A stretch of 64,000 bases of DNA from Volutella citrinella (taxonomy: Eukaryota > Ascomycota > Sordariomycetes > Hypocreales > Nectriaceae), in assembly GCA_034401135.1 (NCBI GenBank), contig JAWZSP010000005.1:186001-250000 (forward strand), given 5' to 3'. The translations under genes were made by a program, and so were the position numbers. This document shows, in pieces, positions 11,825 to 22,560 of the stretch. Position 1 is the stretch's first letter. Every line of letters starts with the position of its first letter. Below the pieces are notes generated by a model. It saw only the letters and a program-made list of their open reading frames with translations, was not told the DNA's origin and made no database searches.

Positions 11825-13879
11825 CTACACCAAAGTAAGCGTCTTCCAAGACTCCTTTGTATCTAGAATATCCCCAAGCTCCGTCTTGTCAAAGTGCGTC
11901 CATCCCACGCGCCTCATGGTGCCGCTGGGCGCGCCCTCGACCGGTACGAGAATTAGCACGAAGCAACAATCAACTTGCTTCTCATGTGCCTCCTTCTCTT
12001 CCTCGCCATCCTCGGCCCTCTCCAAGTGGGCGGTCAGCACCAGGGCCTGCATCTTCCAGTTTCGCCATTCTCCGCTATTCACGTCGTCGTCGTAGTCGAG
12101 CCTCCCGCTGGAGCCCTCCTCGTCTGTGGAATACTTCGTGCATAGTCGGATAAACGGCGTGACGCCCACTTTGACACGCCTCTCGTCAAATTCTGTCATC
12201 CCGACGGGGCTTGCGTGGACATCAATGACGGGTCCGGAAATGGTGATGCGCGCGTCCTTGATCGCCCCGAATGGATTGTTCTCGTTGGCCAGCTCGACGT
12301 GCCAGTCGACGACCTCGGCAATAGTTCTCTCAGGTGCGTCGCTGCCCGTAGCTGCGACGCCTCCGTAGCTGGCCCAGCTCCAGCTTGGCCCAATGTATTC
12401 GTCCTTGGACATGGGCACATTATCGCCAATGCACTGCCAGACGAGACCGTCGATGAGGGCGTTGCTCCAGAGGCCGGCCACGTATTCAGCTGGGCATCGC
12501 TTGTGGACCAGTGCGGCTAGTCCCGCCATGGCTGGCAGCTTGTCCGTTGCCTTGGTGAGCTTGCGCTCGCCGTAAACCCAGAGAATGCTACTCCAAATAG
12601 ACCTCTGCCAGTCCAGCTTGTCGACGCTCTGGTCGTTCAAGGCCATGTCGCAGAACCTCAAGTCGGTCTTGGATCCATCCTCGCCCTTGATTCCACGGTC
12701 GCTTTCAAAGTACATCTGACTGGAATTGTAATGCAAGATGCGCTTCCCGAGTAGACGCTCCTGCAAGGCCCATCCACGCTGCGAGAGCGGTTCGGTGGCA
12801 AAGCTTTTGGCGCCAAAGGGATATTCGCTCTTAGCATACGTGCTCTGCGCCATGACCTCGCCAGTGTCTGGAAGATGGATCAGGGCACCTGGACGTGGAC
12901 GTTGATGAAAGCAGCCCACGTGGTTGTTATCGGCATGGTTTGCGGCAATGACCAAGAAGGCATCTGCGTAGATTCGGATCATCCGTGCCGACTCGCGAGA
13001 CCAGTCGTCCGCATCATCCTGGAAGATGCAGAGGCTGTCGATCCATAGGTATCTTATACCGAGGCGTCGAACGATGGTGACACCATCCTGGAACGTCTTG
13101 GGAAGCTCGTCCATGGTGATTCCAGAGACGCGGTGCTGGTACGACTCGCTTGTAGTCATGAAGGGCGTGGTGCGACCCCAGCAATATGAGAGGCATGCGT
13201 ATTTCCCACGGAGGCCAGTGCCATTGATGAGCTTGACAAGGTCGTCTGCAGACGTGCCGACATCAAGCAAGCGCGACGGAAACTCGACGTCTTGTGCGGC
13301 AGCTTCACCATCAGCCTCCACGCTCTCCTTGAGCCACGCCTCGGCCAGATCCAAGCTCTCTGGCGATCCCGAGTCGGCCTGCACAGGTCGCAGCGCAAAC
13401 TTGGTAGCCAGAGGACTGGATGACGGGACTGAAAAGGAAACACCAGTGATGTAGTGGAAGGTATGCTCTGACCCGGGCTGGCGAACCATGACTGTAAACC
13501 CATCGCTTTCCGAAAATCTCTGGCAGAGTTCCAGTCTCTCACCGTGCGGAATCGGCTCGCTTTCCTGATTGAACTCGACCCAGTACTTGTTCGTCTTCTC
13601 GCCCTCGCGATACCGCTCAATCCAGAACTCGACACCCGCCTGAGCGACGCCGCAGAGAGGACACCCGGCCTTTGCTGACGTTGCCAGGGCCTCCAAGTTC
13701 TCATGCCATGGGTGGCCAAGAGAACCTGTGGATCGTGCACAGTCTTTTTCATTCTCCTCGCCCCGGTTGTGGAATTGGACCATTGCAGGGTCGTCCGCCA
13801 CATAGAAGGCACTGTTAACGGTGGGATGCTTGGGCAGCGCATCGAATGGGATGGCCTTGCAGAGGTCGCAGAGCGCCAT
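11825..13879 (-). CDS. HET-domain protein (heterokaryon incompatibility)
   Basis: An intronless frame of 684 residues from the ATG at 13879; the frame is open 35 codons further upstream, but this Met gives the usual start just before a C-D-L-C pair, with a second pair C-P-L-C near residue 73. All HET blocks are present: Y-A-C-L-S-Y-C-W-G near 228, Y-L-W-I-D-S-L-C-I near 270 with the following acidic D-D-W and I-Y-A-D-A, and R-G-W-A-L-Q-E-R-L near 373. The C-terminal third carries W-S-W-A-S-Y-G, common in this family. HET proteins trigger cell death after fusion of unlike hyphae or act in innate-immunity-like responses. No NLR or HET-s-like partner gene is adjacent. A TATAAATA element lies about 105 bases upstream. 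Confidence 0.9.
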   Translation of the reverse strand: MALCDLCKAIPFDALPKHPTVNSAFYVADDPAMVQFHNRGEENEKDCARSTGSLGHPWHENLEALATSAKAGCPLCGVAQAGVEFWIERYREGEKTNKYWVEFNQESEPIPHGERLELCQRFSESDGFTVMVRQPGSEHTFHYITGVSFSVPSSSPLATKFALRPVQADSGSPESLDLAEAWLKESVEADGEAAAQDVEFPSRLLDVGTSADDLVKLINGTGLRGKYACLSYCWGRTTPFMTTSESYQHRVSGITMDELPKTFQDGVTIVRRLGIRYLWIDSLCIFQDDADDWSRESARMIRIYADAFLVIAANHADNNHVGCFHQRPRPGALIHLPDTGEVMAQSTYAKSEYPFGAKSFATEPLSQRGWALQERLLGKRILHYNSSQMYFESDRGIKGEDGSKTDLRFCDMALNDQSVDKLDWQRSIWSSILWVYGERKLTKATDKLPAMAGLAALVHKRCPAEYVAGLWSNALIDGLVWQCIGDNVPMSKDEYIGPSWSWASYGGVAATGSDAPERTIAEVVDWHVELANENNPFGAIKDARITISGPVIDVHASPVGMTEFDERRVKVGVTPFIRLCTKYSTDEEGSSGRLDYDDDVNSGEWRNWKMQALVLTAHLERAEDGEEEKEAHEKQVDCCFVLILVPVEGAPSGTMRRVGWTHFDKTELGDILDTKESWKTLTLV

Positions 13880-13984
13880 GATGACGTTGAGCAGGGTTGG
13901 TGACGTGAAGTTTGACGATGATGACGCGGCGGTAGGATAGACCGTGGGACCTTCGAGTTCAAGACGAGCGTGGCAAGGCTGCAA

Positions 13985-13992
13985 TATTTATA
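13985..13992 (-). promoter_or_regulatory. TATA box of the HET gene
   Basis: The minus strand reads TATAAATA about 105 bases upstream of the chosen ATG, a plausible distance for a fungal core promoter, and it favours the 13879 start over the upstream open frame. Confidence 0.45.
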
Positions 13993-14480
13993 GGAAAAGA
14001 AGGAAGTTGCTGCGGCTAGTCGTCCCTGAATGGAGGCGCAGTCGTGCAATTGATGCGTTTGAGAGTGGGGAGTTGCTTACCTCACGTGTATGGCTCACCA
14101 AAGTCCCCTTTGCAGTCCAATAGCCAGCAGGAGGCAGCCCAGGGTAAGCACCCAGCCAAGTCTAGTCCCAACGGGGAATTAATTTTCGACGCAAGGTCCG
14201 TAGGGTGGGACGTGAGCCAGTTCTGGGAGTGAGGCCGATTCGCCTGCTCTGCGAATAGAGCCCGATTTGATGGGGCATAACCCACTGGATGGACATTGGT
14301 TCCCTCTTTGTGAAAGATGGTTTATTATCTACATGTTCTAGCTGATAAACTCTATAGATGGTAGCCTCAAGATCTTGGAACCGGACGTGATTCCTGAATG
14401 CCGCATCCTGGTGCTAGTGCTGGAGAAGCCCCCCTCACTGCCTAGACTGACTGTATCGATGGCCCAATCATGCCTCATTT
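13993..14480. other. Intergenic region
   Basis: The stretch between the HET promoter and the 3' end of the F-box gene contains only short frames. Nothing recognisable. Confidence 0.4.
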
Positions 14481-16823
14481 CTATTGGTTGGCTCCGAGTT
14501 GATGGATATCAGTCCAACTCCCCACAGAAAATGGCTCTACAATCTGGTCAGTCAATTGTTCGTCACCTCTATTAATCTGCAGCTCCCACATCGCAACACA
14601 GCCTTGGTCATCAACAGGCAACTCACCTCCTTTGCGAATATTCCAATGGTCTGCGACCCCGTCGGGTTGATGGCTTGCCATTTGCACCTTAGCCAGGGGC
14701 TGTCCGGGGTACTGACCTCTCGGCCAAGGTTGGTGCAAAGCTGTTACGAGGTGAGTCTTGCGCAGGGTCTTCATCGGCTTCTTGTGGCTCACCTTCAGGC
14801 CTACAACACTACCGTTGTTCTTTATCTCAATGCTCGTCAATCGCTCACCTCCGGGGCCATCGATTATCAGGGACGTCTGCACATCTGGACGCTCTGCAGG
14901 ACGCCCTCTCCTACCAGGATGGTCATTGCCGTAGGGCCCCATGTCTCCTAGGTGACGCCTTGATCCATCGGCATAAACGAACTCAATGCCGACAAGGACG
15001 ATCTCCTCCATGGTTGAGATGTTGACCTCGACTAAGTTTGAAAGATCTGCGCCATCTGGTCCACCGAAAAAGAGGGTTGTCAAGGGCAAATCAAATCTGG
15101 TCCTCGAATTATCGCCCTCCGCAGCGTTAAATATGTACTGATCTGCGGGCACACTGGGATACCAAAGGCAGTCATTTCTCCAACTCGGCTCTTGGCTTGT
15201 TGCACCCCGGCTGAAAGAAACTAGTTTCAGAGCCTGGCCCATGTTAGCCAGCTGGTAAACGACCTCATTGTGCGCCACTTACATCAAACTCTGCCTTGAC
15301 TGCCAGGATATCCGTAGTACCAGCCAAGCGCCGAAGCGGCAAACCTTCAGGATGCCCAGCCCATTCCGATACCTGTTCATCGTCGGTGATGATGCTAATG
15401 GCTTTTATTCCAGAGGAATGCATTGCAAGCTGCCACCCCCGAATCAACTGGCCATTGGCAATCTCAATGCGGTCAAGTGGCCCAGGGTGGATGTATCCAA
15501 TGGAGTGGCATGTGTCGCCCTGGCCATAGAACTGCAGACCGGAAATGAAGGAATTGCCACCAAGGTTGACGAAAGATATAGCCATGGCCTTTAGTTGAAA
15601 GGTTGGCGAGAAAGAGAGCATTCGCTCTCGCAAAGCTCTGCAGCCATTGACAAAGTCATCATCAAGGCTTCTCAATCCTCGCGCAGCGGTACTCCAGACG
15701 ACGCCTTTGTTGATCTCATCGAGATTCAATTGGACTGGATCAGCTGACTCAAACCAGGTGTTCAGCGGTCGTCCACGGCAATCTAGACCTTGTGTTCTGC
15801 GGAGTGTTGCCCGCAGAATCTTCAACAGTGGCCATATGCGCTTTCGATTTGCCACGCTTGGAACATCCGTGGCCCATGTTCGAAGTGATTGATAGAGTGC
15901 TCTCCATGACTTCGGGGGATGGCCCTGAACTTCGATAATGTGTTCAAACTCGTGCGATTCGTCGAACCGTGACGCCCAAAATGCCTCTGACAAGCTAAGA
16001 GAGCTGAGGGCTAGCGAAGAGAGCCGCAGAGATCGTACATCTCGGGATGGAAGGAGAGTGACAATGAACTGCAGGATCTCTGGCGGAAGGCGAGAGAAAA
16101 CGTCGCCGTCGCCGAGCCCTGGTCTTTTGGGATCGACACTGGACTGAAATATATCATGGAGTGGCTCCGGTGTGTTGGCGACAGCCGCGTCCAAGGCAGG
16201 GATTGGGAAGGGATTTGATCGAGCAGCTTGTAGCAGGTTGGCTGGGGCGTCTGGAAATTGTTCGTGGGCGAAAAGTGTGGCTAGGTTGGGGATCCCGTAG
16301 AGACCAGTCGCGCCTTTTGTCACGCCGTTGTAGTCGTGACCCCAATCCAAGACGCCATGCAGGCTGACGGGCGTGGAGAGGCAGACGTTGAAGAGGTGCT
16401 GAATGCTGAAAGTGAAGCCGTTGGCGAACATTGACCAACAGGCCGAGTGGAAGGCAAAACCCCAGAAAGGGTCTGGGTCGCCTCTTGCTGTTTCGGGGAA
16501 AACGTAAGACTGGATGCCACTGTGGCCGATCCATATGTCCATCATGGGTCCAGGAGCGGCATCGTCATAACGCTTGTTGGCTTCTTCTGGAGCCACGCCA
16601 TCGGATGAGCCATCGCTCCCGCCGCACAATCCGACTCCGGATAGCTGGGCGTCATGCCAATCACTTTCCTCGGCCCAGACTGTCAACAGCAAAGGTTAGG
16701 TCTTGCTTGCAAGTGTTTGGATGGAGCTGGCTGTGCGAACTCACCGGCACGAAATTCCCGGAGCCAAGGTTCCCGCAGCAGTTTGCGCGAAATTGGAACG
16801 CCGCAGAGGGCACAGCTCCTCAT
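14481..16823 (-). CDS. F-box protein with N-terminal CxxC motif and C-terminal beta-rich domain
   Basis: Three exons: 16745-16823, 15283-16679 and 14481-15233 (about 742 residues). Exon 1 begins M-R-x-C-x-L-C-G and ends W-L-R-E-F-R-A, a widespread start of fungal F-box proteins; exon 2 continues in frame with V-W-A. The F-box is at about residues 220-260 (F-S-R-L-P-P-E-I-L-Q-F-I, then L-S-L-S-E-A-F-W-A-S-R-F). The intron at 15234-15282 restores A-E-F-D / A-L-K-L-V-S-F, linking two frames that would otherwise look like separate genes. The C-terminal part resembles the repeated beta-strand region seen in these proteins and may include a further unrecognised intron, so the last 100 residues are less certain. 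It probably recruits substrates to an SCF ubiquitin ligase; targets unknown. Confidence 0.8.
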
Positions 16824-17357
16824 GGTAAAAGGGAGAAGGATTAATTGAACAAGGTCACGGAAACTGACAAAACGAAGAGCGCTTGGTGACGGGATGGATG
16901 GGATGGATGGGCTGGATGTAGCTCCATTGGTACTGAGGCAAGCGCCCAGGAAAAGGTCCAAGTGGGCCCAGCTGTGTGGCCTGCGACCATACTGTCCAAT
17001 AGCAACCCTAGCGACGGCCCCGAGTCCCCGCACATTGGATTCCCAGGGCGGCTAACCCCTAAATTTGGCTCAAGTACAGTAGCCTACCTCACCTCCAAAA
17101 TGGCTCCATCTGCATCTTGTTTGCTACTTGTTTGCTACGACCAGCCCAGCCCCTCCTCTACATATCCGCTGTCGCTTGCTACCGGTTTCAGTTGTATGCG
17201 GTCTGTGCATCGACCTAGCGGAAATTTAGCTGCATGGCGCCGCACGCGCACAAGAGGCCGGAGATAAGTAAAGCCTCCTCTTGTGATTTACCACTGAACA
17301 CACACTCTGCCTCTTCACTTAGTACCTTCTTTCTCTATCCCCCCAACGTTCACCAGC
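16824..17357. promoter_or_regulatory. Divergent intergenic region, with GGAT microsatellite
   Basis: This spacer separates two divergent genes and should hold both promoters. A short GGAT-type repeat (about 16889-16918, units GGATG) lies 65 bases upstream of the F-box protein's ATG. The right half is pyrimidine-rich just before the next start (17320-17357). Confidence 0.4.
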
Positions 17358-17979
17358 ATGTCGCAGAGGAATCATGAACACCCCCCCTATCTTCCACCGC
17401 AGGAGGATGTCACTGGAACGGTTGGTCACACAAACTCCACCTTACCACTCATTGAGACTAACTAGCAGCTAGTATATGGACCCCGCATATTGCGAACTTG
17501 GAGTTTCCCAAGTTTCTCAAATTACAGCTAATTCGGGCGAGGACGATGTACGGAACATATGGTCCACCATCCTCCTGCAAGCTTTCACCTGGCAGGAGGG
17601 CTATCACATAGGCCACAAGGCCACCATTTCCAGTGGAAGAATCGACATCCTGGTTTCTCGGTTGATTGCAGGGAGTCGATTGAACTTTTTGGTCCTAGAG
17701 CTAAAAGCCGCATCCCATACCGGCAGAGCTGCTCTTGAGGACGCCGAGGAGCAACTGAAGGGTTATCTTGTTGGCTTCAAGCCGGGTACCTACAATAATA
17801 CCACATTGTGGGCAGCATTGTGTGTTGGGAAAAACGTCCAATTCTACCAGGCTGAGGTAAATGGTAATTTTGCCGAGCTTGTGGTCTTGCATCGGGGCAT
17901 GATGCGAATTGATCGTCAGCCCCAGACGATCATGGAATTCCTGGGGACTATCAAATATAACCTCCAGTATGCAAACTAA
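17358..17979 (+). CDS. Small PD-(D/E)XK nuclease-like protein
   Basis: The core frame, 17476-17979, encodes about 168 residues. An upstream exon 17358-17420 joins in phase to 17473 through an intron with a weak GTTGGT donor, giving 189 residues; the second ATG (17476) is the fallback start. The domain reads G-R-I-D-I-L-V, then a short loop and L-V-L-E-L-K-A-A: the spacing D...(D/E)-x-K is the catalytic core of PD-(D/E)XK nucleases, here Asp then E-L-K. It is followed by A-E-E-Q-L-K-G-Y-L, an amphipathic helix with the Q-x3-Y pattern seen in type I restriction and related nucleases. No other domain is attached. Known relatives include restriction enzymes, repair nucleases and domains within some secreted effectors. 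No signal peptide. Function in this fungus is unknown. Confidence 0.62.
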
Positions 17980-18319
17980 AGGGATCCTCCCTTGCAATGT
18001 GGTATAAGGATGCCACTTCCCTCAGCTTCGGCGGGTTGGTCCATCGGCGATTGATTTTGTTGGATTTTTTTTGGACATGGATTTATTAGCTACGTTTGGT
18101 GTACCCTCATTTTGAATAACACTCGTCTTATAGTTTCAGTTACTTGTCGTATCATTGCTCAAATAGATCACTTCAATTACGCTCTTGTCCGCACATACCA
18201 AACCCAGTTACCGGTTGCCTCGGCCTCGCAACACCACCATCCATGTGACCCTAGCCACGAATGACAGCGTAGTGAGATGGTCAAAGTCCAGGCATCATCT
18301 GTAAGAAGAAGAAAAAAAC
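17980..18319. other. Convergent spacer
   Basis: AT-rich spacer between converging genes, including a T-run at about 18063-18072. Probably the two 3' ends. No coding signal. Confidence 0.4.
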
Positions 18320-21006
18320 CTAGTCTGTCCTGTTTACAAAAACCTTTTCAATTTCTGCCCAGTCCAGCTGATCCACCCCTGTCAAGGGCAGCTTAGGGTC
18401 ATTGAAGCTCGAGTAGATGCCATCTGCATCCATCATCAAGTCCATAAAGTTGTCTTCTCTTTCGAAATCAACAAGAAAGGGCGCAGAGAGTTGCTCAGAA
18501 CCTTGTGCATCTTCGCCATCATGTTGTTCTGCGGCGTCTGGTTGGTTGCTGGCGTGATCAGTCACCATTGGGCCTCCGATTGAGTCGTATGACGGAATAG
18601 TGTCACGCTCATCCCTCTCCAGTGCTGATATTTGCTCCCGAGGACCACATGGAGAACTCTGAGCCCCAGCGTTCGCATTTGATGGCAGAGCCTGCAGACC
18701 AGGCACGATGCCGGTCGGCCAGACAAAGCTGCAGAACTGGCGGATGTCTAGTAATCGCTGTTCTGCTGCCTTGTTCCCTGCGTTTGATAGATGCATGAGA
18801 ATTCCAACTGCTTGTTCGAATTCTGGCGGCATTCCCAATAAATCCTCAATGTCGTCCACGAAGCCGGCCATGACTAGCGTAAGAGCTGCCCAAAAGGTCG
18901 CGTCCAGATCGAAGAAGCCGAATCTCGCTACGATATCTGTCAGTGTGCTCTGGCTATGATGGAGAAAAGCCCATTCAAGGGTTGCATACCTATTTGTTGT
19001 TTCTTGTCGAGGCCATGCAGAACCCGGATGCTGTTGATCGCCGACTCTCGACACGTTGAACACAAGCGCTTAATGACCGGAGTTGTCGAATCCGCATTGT
19101 GTGATGCCATGGCCTTTTCTTTGACTCGTTGTAATAGAGTTGGCCTCGTGCAAAGTATGATTGCCTATCACTAGTTAGGTCGTGGAACCAGTATACCAAG
19201 AACTGCACCTTGATGACCTACCTGGAAGAGCATAAGATAGAGTGATGCACCCGTCCTGGTCACGGCAGGAAATGGGCGTGTCACATCTATCCTGTATTCG
19301 GAGGGTATGGACTGGCCTATTTTGTATAAGGAGTGGAGTATGCCTTGTATGTTTCGTACAAGATCCAGCTGCGTCATGGATGTACTGCTGTAGAGGGCTA
19401 GACGAGGAACAGTATTAGCAAAGTACTGTAGTTTATCTTGTGCTCAATATCGGAGTCACGCACAAGTCATTATATCACCCGTCGTTTGGGCAATTCTTAT
19501 GTTGGTCACGATGGCCTGTGGCGGTTGGAAACCCGGGGCCTCCTGTGGGAGTTCTGCGGAGAGTTGGCGATCATCGGCCGCTACAGGCAAGCCCAAGTCA
19601 GCCGAGAGGCGCCTGATTCGTGGTTAGCCGTCTTTCAAGTCCGTAGGGGCTAGCTAGGATTTGGTACCGATCCAGCATGAAAACCGTCCACCAAATGCGA
19701 TTCTTGTGCTCCAGCTCTGACGGTAGCGAAAGAGATTCCTCGTCACGGGGAAGGGCACACCCAAGAGTCACTGCCAATCTTACGGCAATTCCAATCTACG
19801 CGGGACGAAGTGGCCGTTAGATTAAATCAACGTAAAGGGCGAGGGATCGGGGATAAAGCACCTACGTGGAAATATGCCTCGTACTTCCTGTCGCGCCATT
19901 GCAGGTTCAGCGCCACAAGACCGAGAAGCTCGACCCCAAGGATTCCACTGTCGCCAAGACGATGCATCGGGGGCATAAGATGCATGGCCTGGGCGAAATA
20001 GTCAATACCATGAGGGGCATTAGCGCGCGTATTGTAGTCCATCAGTTTGCCCATGGCCATGACCAGGAGATACTGCACAAACCAAGTTGATTCCATCATG
20101 CGCTGCTTGGAGGCTTCGCTCCGAAAAAGCAACGACATCCTATCAACAAACCCTCGCGGGTCAAAGAAGTGCTGGTTGACCCCGAGCCATGTGAGGAACA
20201 ATCGGAGCAGGTAGTGAGAGTCAGCCTCCGACGGCAGATTAGGACGGGGAGCCTTTTCCAGCATTTCTGTCAGCGTGGGGGATGCTGGGTCCATCTTTAT
20301 GCCCTGCGAATCGCTCAAAGGGCTGTTGAAAGCATCAGGGCGGCCTCGATTGACAGCTTGCGAATGTCTTTGCTGTAGAAGCGATCGCACTCGTAGCTCA
20401 AAGGCAGGGCCGGAGGCTCGCTCTGTTGGCACTACGGAGACTTAGTATCGGAACAGGGCGTTGTCTTGACTGGTCTCCACCGACCTGAGCTCGCTGGTGA
20501 GAGGTCATCTAAGCTGTGTCCAAGAGCTGTTGGTGACGTGTTTGGTTGTGACGATGGTGTTGTTGCGCCCACTGCAGCTGGGGTTTCTTCAACAACATTG
20601 TGTAGCAAGGAATCGCCAGCGACGGCTAGGGCAGGCTTGCCGGTCGTCGGTGTGTCAAAAGACTTGATATGGGCCTGTTGCGACTTGATGGTTGCTAAAA
20701 GACCCTGCACATAGCTGCGGAGACTTTGGTCAGCCTGGCGCCCTGGTCGCATGCAGCTGGATTCTAGAGCTTGAGGTGCTTTACGCTTCAGAGTATCGTC
20801 CTCTCCCGGGCAAGGAGAAGGAGCATTGCACCTTGTTTCGAGTACATGCCCGACAGGGGTGGTCGCCCGAACACTTGACTTTGCGGCGTCGACATTGTTC
20901 GCAACTGCGTGGGAGGCATGAGGCTGTCAATGGAGGTGTTGCTGGGGCCTGCGGGGTTTACGACGTACGCATTGGTAGACCGTGATGACGCTGGCTGGGG
21001 AGCCAT
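18320..21006 (-). CDS. Zn2Cys6 transcription factor with fungal-specific TF domain
   Basis: Nine exons close in frame: 20969-21006, 20785-20904, 20485-20714, 19866-20431, 19668-19795, 19464-19612, 19222-19397, 18990-19164 and 18320-18936 (about 732 residues). The zinc cluster is split by an intron just before its first Cys and reads C-E-Q-C-R-R-R-K-V-K-C, then C-R-A-C and a final C, at about residues 14-40; a short linker leads to a coiled-coil-like stretch (L-L-A-T-I-K-S-Q-Q). The fungal TF domain starts near residue 155 (L-R-L-F-L-T-W-L, F-D-P) and has the usual R-I-W-W-T-V-F-M-L-D-R motif. The acidic C-terminus (E, D, F) may activate transcription. The intron at 20432-20484 has a perfect TACTAAG branch site. 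Nearest neighbours suggest no clear target; it lies next to the small four-cysteine gene. Confidence 0.87.
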
Positions 21007-21546
21007 AGTGACGGGCTTCTCTCCAAGTCGTTTGAAAGCGAATATGAGCCGTGTCTCGGCGCTGCTGGCAAGAGGGGCCTTGGGGCAGGAGTGGGCGCAG
21101 ATGCCGGAGCATGGTCATCGCCGGTTCGTCGCCGAAGCGTGGTTTAACTGTCATCGGATTGATGCAAGCTAGGGTGTGATTGGCTTAGACTCCCGATTTC
21201 GTCTGTTGCTAGAGGGTTTGCAGGTCCACTTCTAACGAAACGATTGGATGTGGGAAACGGATGGGTTCCGAGCTTGGTGCGGCCAGCATCGGCATTGTCC
21301 GAAGGCATCGTGCAAGCAGTTGAAGGTTGAGGCCAACACTTGCAATCCCTACGTCAAAGCTCCCTAGCTTCTCAATCTGGAGGAGAGAACAGGGTTACTT
21401 CCACTTATGGGAAAAAGATTCTTTAGTAGCTAGTTGACGCAACAGAAGCCAATCTTCTGCATCAAAAACAGCAAACTGCCAAAAGCCCAATGAGCAGTTG
21501 GACACTTCGCCCTCAATACCTCACCCAACATCATGTCTAGCGTCCT
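21007..21546. other. Intergenic region
   Basis: Contains the promoter of the Zn2Cys6 gene and the 3' flank of the small cysteine protein. No frame with domain or splice support. Confidence 0.4.
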
Positions 21547-21954
21547 CTATTTGCACAACTTTGATTTACCACTGCCCTCATCCGGCGCGCCATTGACCAT
21601 GGTACCGCCCCATTTGATCACGACATGGACCACCTGAGCCTTGTCCGGCGAGACGACCTCCAGCCAGTTCCACGAGCCGCCATTGACCGAATCGATCTTC
21701 GCCGTCCACCCACTGGAGCCACAGCCAAATTTGTATTGAGGTTTCGATCCGTCCCCGCCCTTTTTTCCACCGTAGCTGTCGACCGCGTCGAGCGTGCATG
21801 TATCCGTAATGCCGCCAAATTGCTGAATCTTGACCTCGCCCCAGAAGTTTTCTGGGCTCTCCCTATCGCCGCCCCAATTAAAGTTGGCTCTGACGCAGTT
21901 GGGGTAGCTGGGGAGGGTCAGTTTGGGGTCGAGGGCGAAGGGCGCGGGTGCCAT
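21547..21954 (-). CDS. Small four-cysteine hypothetical protein
   Basis: One exon, 135 residues, start ATG at 21954. I do not recognise the family. Four cysteines (P-N-C-V near residue 19, D-T-C-T near 52, F-G-C-G near 77 and L-C-K at the C-terminus) and many Gly, Trp and Asn suggest a compact beta-rich fold held by two disulfides. No hydrophobic signal peptide is seen, which is odd for such a composition; the N-terminus A-P-A-P-F could be the start of a mature chain whose signal exon I failed to find. The GC-rich third positions support real coding. Confidence 0.55.
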   Translation of the reverse strand: MAPAPFALDPKLTLPSYPNCVRANFNWGGDRESPENFWGEVKIQQFGGITDTCTLDAVDSYGGKKGGDGSKPQYKFGCGSSGWTAKIDSVNGGSWNWLEVVSPDKAQVVHVVIKWGGTMVNGAPDEGSGKSKLCK

Positions 21955-22560
21955 GTTGCTGGTACAGAGGGATGCGTCGCTTGTGTGTGGAAGAGGGTTG
22001 GAAGAGCGCTATGGTTGCTCTCAGGTAAATACGAACGGAAAGAAACACATCTTATATGCGATCCAAATTCTCTATCTTGGGCTGTTCCGACAAGCCGTCA
22101 GTTGCTGAAATGCAGGGGCGATAGGGAGGATGAGGCTGTGGCTGATCGAGATCTATGGTGTCGGCAAGAAGCAAGAAGTGACAAACTCGTCTTGTCAGCA
22201 CTAGCCCGATATGAACTAAAATTGGCAATCCCAAGGAATTGTTTAATTGAAAATACCGGGGAGGATTGGGAGGAGGAGCACTGGCCAATTTGACGAGGAT
22301 GCCATCTACTCAGCCTCAAACACTGCCGCACCTCCCAGCCAAAGCCGCCATTATCACCGACGCATCGATCTCCAGCTATTTAAGTAGCAGGGCGAGACTG
22401 GCTGGTGAAGTTTTTTTCAGAATCCTTTTCAAAGCCTGGGAAATATCCCGACCACATCGCATTACTCATGTCTAAGAGCAGTCGGTTGGAGACAGGACTG
22501 TGTTACAGGTACTGTAGATGCAATGATTACAATTATGTCATGATACGATGTAGCTACTGC
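21955..22560. other. Intergenic region
   Basis: A frame extends on the plus strand across this area but it is antisense to the small protein and has no domain. AT-rich, with a CTATTTAAG element near 22377. No gene supported. Confidence 0.4.

Noticed and set aside
15265..15278. Treating 14481-15278 and 15265-16692 as two genes
   Set aside because: A 49-nt intron with consensus sites joins them in frame into one F-box protein.
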